A DNA stretch of 5,875 nt, from NCBI GenBank assembly GCA_031268255.1, contig JAIRXO010000176.1, positions 1 through 5,875 on the forward strand, given 5' to 3'. Within the stretch, counting starts at the first letter, position 1. Each line of letters opens with the position of its first letter. A program made the translations under genes and the position numbers. Source of the DNA: Spirochaetaceae bacterium. GTDB lineage: Bacteria > Spirochaetota > Spirochaetia > Treponematales > Breznakiellaceae. This document shows positions 1-4,851 of this stretch, in pieces. The notes beneath the pieces were generated by a model. It was given only the letters and a program-made list of their open reading frames with translations, did not search any database and was not told where the DNA came from.

Positions 1-141
1 CAGCGTATTATGCGCAAAACCGGGTTTTACACCCTGTTTTAAAAGGTTTGGCCCCGGTTTAAAGGTGTTTTTGGTGTAATAACCGTCCCAATATTCACAC
101 TCGGCGTCGGTCATTCCCGTTTTCTTTTCTATCTCTTTCAT
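1..141 (-). CDS. Small antitoxin-like protein, 5' part only (runs off left edge)
   Basis: An open frame begins with ATG at 141 and continues without a stop to position 1, giving 47 visible residues. It starts MKEIEKKTGMTDAEC and continues with an aromatic and charged stretch (EYWDGYYTKN), then a PGPN motif near residues 29-32 and GVKPGFAHN near 37-45. The start is supported by a purine-rich Shine-Dalgarno (AAGGGGA, 154-148) about seven bases upstream. From memory, short treponeme proteins annotated as antitoxins, or BrnA-like or CopG-like proteins, open with a similar acidic 'MTDEEA...YYTKN' segment and end in a ribbon-helix-helix or amphipathic DNA-binding tail. That tail would lie outside this window, so the assignment is tentative. 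No toxin gene lies directly upstream: the preceding 139 bases are non-coding and the next gene is DUF5312-like. A toxin, if any, would have to be further left. The coding call is fairly safe; the function is a guess from resemblance. Confidence 0.55.
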   Translation of the reverse strand, partial: MKEIEKKTGMTDAECEYWDGYYTKNTFKPGPNLLKQGVKPGFAHNTL

Positions 142-147
142 GGCACT

Positions 148-154
148 TCCCCTT
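148..154 (-). promoter_or_regulatory. Shine-Dalgarno of the left-edge small gene
   Basis: AAGGGGA on the minus strand lies about seven bases before the ATG at 141 and decides that start. Its upstream half is inside the 151-165 dyad, so pairing or protein binding there could hide it. Confidence 0.5.
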
Positions 155-165
155 CGCGGCGAAGG
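151..165. repeat. Perfect 7-bp inverted repeat overlapping a ribosome binding site
   Basis: The sequence reads CCTTCGC-G-GCGAAGG, a perfect dyad with a single central base. One arm overlaps the Shine-Dalgarno of the small minus-strand gene starting at 141. As DNA it could be an operator, for example for autoregulation if the gene really is an antitoxin. As RNA it could form a short hairpin, with a real loop of at least three bases, that partly hides the ribosome binding site. The symmetry is directly visible; either function is inference. Confidence 0.45.
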
Positions 166-229
166 TCCGCTTCTCCAAGGCCGTGCTTAAAGGCTGTATC
201 ACGAAAGATAAAAACCGGCTCCATAGATA

Positions 230-258
230 ACTATACCGCGCTGTTGATAAGATGGCTA
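230..258 (-). promoter_or_regulatory. Candidate sigma-70-type promoter for the left-edge small gene
   Basis: On the minus strand, TAGCCA (258-253, four of six matches to TTGACA) is separated by 17 bases from TATAGT (235-230, five of six matches to TATAAT). The predicted transcript would start near 223 and have a leader of about 80 bases before the ATG at 141. The -35 box overlaps the hairpin downstream of the DUF5312-like gene. The spacing is good, but a match of this quality can occur by chance in AT-richer intergenic DNA. Confidence 0.3.
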
Positions 259-270
259 CTATATGTAGCC
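254..270 (-). terminator. Weak hairpin just after the DUF5312-like stop codon
   Basis: GGCTAC / TATAT loop / GTAGCC is a perfect 6-bp stem that starts about ten bases after the stop codon of the minus-strand operon. In that direction no run of T follows (ATCTTATC), so it is a poor intrinsic terminator. It may instead be a 3'-end stabilising stem or a partial terminator. The stem is certain; the termination role is weakly supported. Confidence 0.3.
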
Positions 271-280
271 GAATAAAACG

Positions 281-1813
281 CTATTCCTCTCCGCCTTCCT
301 GGGAAAAGAACTGCATCATCTGTACAAAATAGTAAATTTTCTTGTAAATATCCGCTATCCTTTTTGCCAAAGGGGCCGCGGAACTTGATTCGAGTTCTTT
401 CCAGTTGAGGATAAGCACATGGGGGGTTTTCTGAAAATCCTCCAGGATGATTTTAAGGTGCTTGCCCACCACGATGAGGGCCCCGGCCGCCCTGCTTATC
501 ATTTGACAGGCTTCTTCGTTTGCCGTCTTGAGTATGATGCGCACATACTTTGCCTGGCCCTTGTCCCGGTCCACCTTGACCATGGCGGCCTTGAGGCGCG
601 AGCCGTTTTCGCCGTCTTCGCCGAGCTTGTCGTCAAAGACAAGTATTTCGTCCGCAATGGCCATGATGGTGTGGAAGCCCTCAGACATTTGCTGGGAAAG
701 TACCTGGGATGTCCACTGTCCCCGTACCAAAAAAAGATCGCAGAGTTCCCGTATGTCCTTCTTGCAGTAATCAAGCAGAAAGGCCTTGAGGTAATTGACC
801 GCCTGAACCTGGGTAAAGCCGCCCATGTTTTTTTTAATGTAGATTTCGTTCTGCTTGTTGGTGTAGTGCTTCATCCGTTCTACATCGGCGGAACCGAAAA
901 CCGTTTGGGCAAGCTGGTTTATCTGGGCGTTGCGCTTGTTGTTCTGTATGCCGTTTATCGCTTCTTCGGTATCGTTTTTTTTCTTCTGAATATAAGGGTC
1001 AACGATACGCTCGCCTTGTATGCCCGGCGCGAACTGCCAGAAGGGGTCCTTGTCTATATGCCTGACCATGAGTTCAAAAATCCCCGAACGCTTTACATCC
1101 CTGAGATAGGCCAGGAGCTTTGACCAATGGGCCTGGTTGACTACGTCCATGCCGCCTTTGTATATCTTGAGTACCTCAAAGGCGGTTTTCCAGTCCTGGT
1201 CAGGATCCACGGCCCCGGCCGGTTCGAGAAAATCCTTGATATCGTCGCCCACATATTCCGCCCTGATGGATTCAAAACGGGGCTGGTAGGTAAAATTCCT
1301 CTCGGAGATATTGGCGTCGAATTTTTTTAGAAGAAAGAAAAAATCAAAGCCGGTAAATTTGGTAAAGGCGATGATGAGATTGTAGCACTCGTCAATGGCC
1401 TTGACGCGCTCACTGTCAAAAGCGGCGATGAACTGGTTGAGTTCTTCGCGGACCTGCTTTGCCAGGGTATTGATCGGGGTGCCTTTGCCCCTTTCCCCGA
1501 TGGACTCCCTGCCTATCCTGGACTGGAGGGCAAGGAGTTTTTTGTCCATGAAAAATTCTATGGTCATCTGTTTAAGCTGATCCGATTTGCCGGCGTTCTG
1601 GAGAAAGACCTGGGCGGGCGAAATGATTTTATACACATCGTAAAAAAACTTGGCAAAGGCCGGCGTAACTTCTTCGCCCTTCACCCTGTAAAAACGCCCG
1701 TATTTATTTTTTGAAAGGTCCTTGACCAGTTGTTTGATCAGTTTTTTTTTGTCCGACTCGGTGTCGCCTGAACCAAAGAGAGAAAAAATTTTATCAAAGA
1801 TACCGCCGGCCAT
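281..1813 (-). CDS. DUF5312-like spirochaete protein of unknown function (510 aa)
   Basis: This is a full-length 510-residue soluble protein running from ATG at 1813 to TAG at 281. No signal peptide, lipobox or convincing membrane helix is visible, so it is predicted to be cytoplasmic. It opens with a short amphipathic segment (MAGGIFDKIFSLFG), then a lysine-rich stretch (residues 22-24 are three AAA codons). A mostly helical body follows, rich in Phe, Lys and Gln, with a striking aromatic cluster FDFFFLLKKFD around residues 155-165. The C-terminus is acidic (GGEE). Overall character and length fit the DUF5312 family known from treponemes, recognised from memory; no enzymatic motif such as a P-loop or metal site is evident. 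The start lies 3 nt after the stop of the lipoprotein gene, and no good Shine-Dalgarno precedes it (AGAAAACAATAAGTC). Translation is therefore probably coupled to the lipoprotein, which suggests related roles. The function is unknown. The gene contains A-tracts of 9, 8 and 7 bases on its coding strand. Confidence 0.88.
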   Translation of the reverse strand: MAGGIFDKIFSLFGSGDTESDKKKLIKQLVKDLSKNKYGRFYRVKGEEVTPAFAKFFYDVYKIISPAQVFLQNAGKSDQLKQMTIEFFMDKKLLALQSRIGRESIGERGKGTPINTLAKQVREELNQFIAAFDSERVKAIDECYNLIIAFTKFTGFDFFFLLKKFDANISERNFTYQPRFESIRAEYVGDDIKDFLEPAGAVDPDQDWKTAFEVLKIYKGGMDVVNQAHWSKLLAYLRDVKRSGIFELMVRHIDKDPFWQFAPGIQGERIVDPYIQKKKNDTEEAINGIQNNKRNAQINQLAQTVFGSADVERMKHYTNKQNEIYIKKNMGGFTQVQAVNYLKAFLLDYCKKDIRELCDLFLVRGQWTSQVLSQQMSEGFHTIMAIADEILVFDDKLGEDGENGSRLKAAMVKVDRDKGQAKYVRIILKTANEEACQMISRAAGALIVVGKHLKIILEDFQKTPHVLILNWKELESSSAAPLAKRIADIYKKIYYFVQMMQFFSQEGGEE

Positions 1814-1816
1814 GAC

Positions 1817-2404
1817 TTATTGTTTTCTGGACCCGGCGCGGGCTCCTTCCGAAAGGGCCAGGCTTATCCGGGCGGCGCTTCCCCGGGCTTCCTCGGCGCT
1901 GTTCACCGCGTCCTGGGCCCTGCCTCCGGCAAGGCTCATTTCCGCCTGTTCCACAGACTGCCAGGCTGCCGCCGCGGCGCTGTTAAGCTCGGCAAAGTTG
2001 ATATTCCTTACCCCGCTTTTCCAGGCCGCGTCCAGGGACTGTTCCGCCGCCTGTATCTCTGTTTTGGCCGCCACTATCAGATTGGAAGCGTTGTCGGCTG
2101 TCCTCGCGGAGGCCGTCTGCCCGTCACTGATGGCTTTTTCCGCGGCGGCGACAGCTTCGGCAGCGGCGATCCTGGCCGCGTCATAACGCTTGGCGTTTGC
2201 CTCCTCGTCCATGCGCTCAAGGGCGCTCCTTGCCCGCCTGACACCATCACCGGCATAGGCCGCCGCGTTGGCGTTGTTTTCGGCCCTGGTAACCGCATCC
2301 CTGGCCGCGTTCATTTCTTCTGTAGGCGGCTTGGCGCAGCCTGAGGCCAAAACCAGAAACAGCGCGGCACAAATCATATACAACGAAATTTTAGAAAAAC
2401 GCAT
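1817..2404 (-). CDS. DUF4398-like alanine-rich helical lipoprotein (195 aa)
   Basis: The N-terminus has two basic residues (R2, K5), a hydrophobic core (about residues 8-20) and a lipobox LASGC at 19-23. Signal peptidase II would therefore cleave before Cys23, leaving a lipid-anchored mature protein of 173 residues. The +2 residue is Ala. The mature part is about 28 percent alanine (54 Ala over the whole precursor) in heptad-like patterns such as 'ARDAVTRAENNA' and 'AARIAAAEAVAAAEKA', interrupted around residues 130-140 (KSGVRNINFAEL). This points to two bundles of long helices. The first part, about residues 27-95, resembles the DUF4398 domain, which is found in envelope lipoproteins; that link is from memory. 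The start ATG at 2404 is well fixed by an AGGAGGG Shine-Dalgarno four bases upstream. The gene is first in an operon with the DUF5312-like gene 3 nt downstream. A structural or scaffolding role in the periplasm or outer membrane is inferred; no catalytic motif is visible. Confidence 0.88.
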   Translation of the reverse strand: MRFSKISLYMICAALFLVLASGCAKPPTEEMNAARDAVTRAENNANAAAYAGDGVRRARSALERMDEEANAKRYDAARIAAAEAVAAAEKAISDGQTASARTADNASNLIVAAKTEIQAAEQSLDAAWKSGVRNINFAELNSAAAAAWQSVEQAEMSLAGGRAQDAVNSAEEARGSAARISLALSEGARAGSRKQ

Positions 2405-2407
2405 ATA

Positions 2408-2414
2408 CCCTCCT
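2408..2414 (-). promoter_or_regulatory. Strong Shine-Dalgarno of the lipoprotein gene
   Basis: AGGAGGG on the minus strand ends just before TAT-ATG. It is by far the best ribosome binding site in the window. It fixes the lipoprotein start at 2404 and contrasts with the absence of one before the DUF5312-like gene, consistent with a leading gene that drives a coupled downstream gene. Confidence 0.75.
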
Positions 2415-2417
2415 GAA

Positions 2418-2437
2418 CCCGGCCGGGCTTTTCCCGG
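2418..2437 (-). repeat. GC-rich hairpin in the leader of the lipoprotein mRNA
   Basis: CCGGG (2423-2427) and CCCGG (2433-2437) form a 5-bp all-GC stem with a 5-base loop. The overlapping block 2418-2427 (CCCGGCCGGG) is itself a perfect 10-bp palindrome, so two mutually exclusive pairings are possible. The structure ends only a few bases before the Shine-Dalgarno at 2414-2408. Read on the plus strand it is followed after a short gap by six T (2445-2450), but no plus-strand gene lies upstream to terminate. A leader stem that tunes translation or protects the 5' end is the likelier reading. Confidence 0.35.
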
Positions 2438-2448
2438 ACCTGGGTTTT

Positions 2449-2476
2449 TTGTATACTAAACTACCAAGAATATATC
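2449..2476 (+). promoter_or_regulatory. Candidate promoter for the CHASE2 receptor gene
   Basis: TTGTAT (2449-2454), a 16-base spacer and TATATC (2471-2476) give a modest sigma-70-type match (three and four of six). The box lies about 27 bases upstream of the ATG at 2503, which would leave a leader of roughly 20 bases. The -10 overlaps the candidate minus-strand -10. Position and orientation fit; sequence quality is only fair. Confidence 0.3.
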
Positions 2477-2497
2477 CTGAAATACGCCGAAAATAAA
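2469..2497 (-). promoter_or_regulatory. Candidate promoter for the lipoprotein/DUF5312 operon
   Basis: On the minus strand, TTTATT (2497-2492), a 17-base spacer and TATATT (2474-2469, five of six matches to TATAAT) form a plausible sigma-70-type promoter. Transcription would start near 2462, giving a leader of roughly 58 bases that contains the GC-rich hairpin at 2418-2437. The -10 box shares bases with the candidate plus-strand -10, so polymerase binding in the two directions would exclude each other if both are real. Confidence 0.35.
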
Positions 2498-2502
2498 GAG
2501 GT

Positions 2503-4851
2503 ATGCGGCAATCTTCCGTAAAAGATATAGCAATGACGCGAAAACTTACCATTATAAGGATTATCACCGCCCTTTTTGGGGGAAGTTTGGCTGCCCTTCT
2601 GGGCGTCCTCCTCTGCCGGGGCCCCCGTCTGGGCATCCTGTACGACAGGCTCATGGAACGCCGGGGACAGGCCGCGCTCCCTTTGCTGGTACTTGTCGAT
2701 ACAGCGGAACAATCCGGCAGCCCTGAGGAGGGGGAACTCCTGCCCCTTGATCCTGGGGAACTCGCATCGGCCCTCCGCACGCTCATGGAGATGAAAGCCG
2801 CTTCCCTTGTTGTTCAGGCGCCGGTACTGGGTATTTCGGCGGGCAACACCGATTCGGACGAAACCCTCAGGCGTTTTGAGGAGGAATTCAGCCTTATCGG
2901 CGAGAATGTGCGCACCCTTTTCCAGGCCATACGAAACGGCTCGGTTCACCCCGGCGATACTGAACGCTATGTCGGGGAACTCCTCGCGCTCATAGACCGG
3001 GGCAAGGAAAGGCTTGTTTCCGGCATAAACAGGGAAGAATTTGAACAGGAAATCGCCGGCCAGGCGGGGATTCTGGACCGGCTGTGGATAGCCGGCGCGG
3101 TATACCCCCGCCGTAATGAGGAACGCCGGAACGGGCCCTGGTATAGCCGGAGCGTTCCAGACAGCGACGGCAGGCTCCGCCGTATCGCCCCGGCGATCTA
3201 CGCCGAAGGCGGGGAACGGGAACATATTGCCTATGCGGCGCTTAAAAAGTATCTAAAGTCCCCTGCCGTTGAACGGAACGAACTGGGTCTTGTCATAAAG
3301 AGTGAAAGCCGCGGAGACCTTTTTGTTCCGCTTGACGCACAGGGCGCGCTGCTTTTTGAAGCGCCGGAAAATGGGTTTATTGTTCTTGCCATGGGAGAAC
3401 TCCTTGAATACGGGGAACTGGACAGGGAACTCTACCGTCTCCTCCAGGAAATGCGGAGGGCCGGTTATTTTGACAGTCTTGCGCCGGAAAAGTATCCGGT
3501 TTTTCTATATGAATTTGCCCAGGCCGCCGGTGAGGAATTTTTTACCCAGGACAGCGCCGGACAGGAGGAGGCATGGCTTCGCCTGAGAGAGCAATATATG
3601 GAAAGCCTTGCCGAGCTTTTTTCCGGTCCTGTGGAAAGTTCCCTGGTGTCAGGTTATGAGGAACTTATCGCCCAAAGGGAAATTGACGAGCGGGGAAGGG
3701 AAAGCCTGCGCGCCCTCAGGGATCAGCTCATCGCCTCCTTTGCCCAGGCCCGTTCACATTATGAAACACTGTCGGCCCTGAGAGAAAACCTTTCCGAAAC
3801 GCTCGCCGGTTCCTTCTGCGTACTCGGTCCCGGCGGCGCTTTGTTCGCGGATCACCGGATAACAGGCGGCCCTGAGAATCCCACAGACAGCGAGGCTTCC
3901 CTGATTCTCGTAAACAGTATACTCTCCGGGGCCGCCGTTACCCCTGCGGAGGATATTGAACTTTTTTTCTGGGCTCTGGCCCCGCTGGTGATTGCCGCCT
4001 TTGCCTTGCGGAGACGTGGCATAGCGGCGGCGGCGGTCCTGGGCCTGTTCCTCGCCGTCATTACCTGTTCAGCCTTTTCCTCGGCGCTCATTTTTGGCGG
4101 ACGCTGGATAGACCCCCTGGTCCCCGGCGCGGCGGTCTTTGCCGCGTCCCTCTGTTCGGCCATGACGGCCCTTTTGATACGGAACCACGGACGCCGCGTT
4201 ATACGCAGGGCCTACGGCCCCTATGTGTCAAAGCCCGCGCTGCGTCAGGCTCTTAAAACCGGACTGCCCCGTCCAGAAGAAGCCGGAAGCGCCGGAGCCC
4301 TGGTTCTGGCGCTTCGTTACAACGGCATCCTTACGCCTGAGGCAAAGGCGTCGCCCCTTTTGGCCGCTGAACGCCTCAGGGCCTACCGTGAAGAAGCCGG
4401 CGCGTTTCTTAAAAAAGCCGGCGCGGTGCTGGCCGGCTGCGACGGGGACCTTGTGCTTGCCGTCTTTGGTTCGCCTCTGGGCATGGAGCGGAAGCGGAAG
4501 AAGGGGGAAACCCAGGACCCACTGGACAGGGCACTGCTTGCGGCGCTGGAGTGTTTGCGGAAAGCGGACAGGGACTGGCGTTTTGGCATTGACCTTGGGG
4601 AATGTGCTTTTAGTTACGCGGAAATAGCCGGATATTCGCTGCTTGGTCCTCCGGCGGTAAGCGCACGGCTCCTTTCGTCACTGGCCGGGCGTTACAATGC
4701 CCGCTGCCTGGCAAGCTGCCGCGTCCATTCCCGTATTGAGCGCGCCGCGCGCTTCCTGAAAAACGCGCCTGAACTCAGGCGGCTCGATGTCATGGTCGAA
4801 CGGGAATCAGGACAGGAAGAAGAATTTTTTTCCCTTAGTTTCCCCGGTTGA
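2503..4851 (+). CDS. CHASE2-type membrane receptor with degenerate adenylate/guanylate cyclase domain (782 aa)
   Basis: The architecture fits CHASE2 receptors. A membrane helix at about 15-38 is followed by an extracytoplasmic sensor at about 40-485, then hydrophobic stretches at about 487-502, 507-531 and 538-559, then a cytoplasmic domain. CHASE2-like signs are LYDRLM (46-51), LLVLVD (61-66), DSDGRLRRIAP (220-230) and SFCVLG (437-442). The helical insert at about 350-430 resembles the long form I recall in spirochaete CHASE2 proteins. RAYGPYVSKPALRQAL (569-584) matches the 'FGRYVSPEVV' linker that precedes class III cyclase domains. In the cyclase-like part, GD at 648-649 followed by LVLAVFGSP fits the second metal-binding Asp, and Arg722 fits the transition-state Arg. 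The first metal Asp appears replaced (Arg605 in ALRYNG), as do the base-selecting Lys (Gly645) and Asp (Gly710 in GYSLLG). Cyclase activity is therefore doubtful. The start at 2503 has AGAGG only one base away; ATG at 2533 is an alternative without a better site and still keeps the first helix. The 3' end overlaps the convergent gene by 17 bp. Confidence 0.85.
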   Translation: MRQSSVKDIAMTRKLTIIRIITALFGGSLAALLGVLLCRGPRLGILYDRLMERRGQAALPLLVLVDTAEQSGSPEEGELLPLDPGELASALRTLMEMKAASLVVQAPVLGISAGNTDSDETLRRFEEEFSLIGENVRTLFQAIRNGSVHPGDTERYVGELLALIDRGKERLVSGINREEFEQEIAGQAGILDRLWIAGAVYPRRNEERRNGPWYSRSVPDSDGRLRRIAPAIYAEGGEREHIAYAALKKYLKSPAVERNELGLVIKSESRGDLFVPLDAQGALLFEAPENGFIVLAMGELLEYGELDRELYRLLQEMRRAGYFDSLAPEKYPVFLYEFAQAAGEEFFTQDSAGQEEAWLRLREQYMESLAELFSGPVESSLVSGYEELIAQREIDERGRESLRALRDQLIASFAQARSHYETLSALRENLSETLAGSFCVLGPGGALFADHRITGGPENPTDSEASLILVNSILSGAAVTPAEDIELFFWALAPLVIAAFALRRRGIAAAAVLGLFLAVITCSAFSSALIFGGRWIDPLVPGAAVFAASLCSAMTALLIRNHGRRVIRRAYGPYVSKPALRQALKTGLPRPEEAGSAGALVLALRYNGILTPEAKASPLLAAERLRAYREEAGAFLKKAGAVLAGCDGDLVLAVFGSPLGMERKRKKGETQDPLDRALLAALECLRKADRDWRFGIDLGECAFSYAEIAGYSLLGPPAVSARLLSSLAGRYNARCLASCRVHSRIERAARFLKNAPELRRLDVMVERESGQEEEFFSLSFPG

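Noticed and set aside
419..1123. A 234-codon plus-strand open frame opposite the DUF5312-like gene
   Set aside because: It lies fully antisense to a well-supported gene. Its product resembles no family I know, and no Shine-Dalgarno or promoter precedes it. It is best explained as a shadow of codon bias on the other strand.
1722..2344. Two overlapping plus-strand frames of 154 and 174 codons opposite the lipoprotein
   Set aside because: Their Ala/Ser/Leu-rich or Gly/Arg-rich products simply mirror the alanine-codon repeats of the lipoprotein gene. No start signals are visible.
1817..2404. Tandem DNA repeat suggested by the alanine-rich stretches
   Set aside because: The repetition is at the amino-acid level (helical Ala/Glu patterns). 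The DNA shows no repeated unit of constant length.
2418..2450. Plus-strand intrinsic terminator (GC stem followed by six T)
   Set aside because: The best stem (2423-2437) is separated from the T-run by seven bases, and no plus-strand gene upstream needs a terminator. I kept it as a leader hairpin of the minus-strand transcript instead.
2461..3225. A 254-codon minus-strand open frame opposite the start of the CHASE2 gene
   Set aside because: It is antisense to the receptor, with an atypical Pro/Arg/Phe-rich composition and no signal or domain. It would also cover the divergent promoter region.
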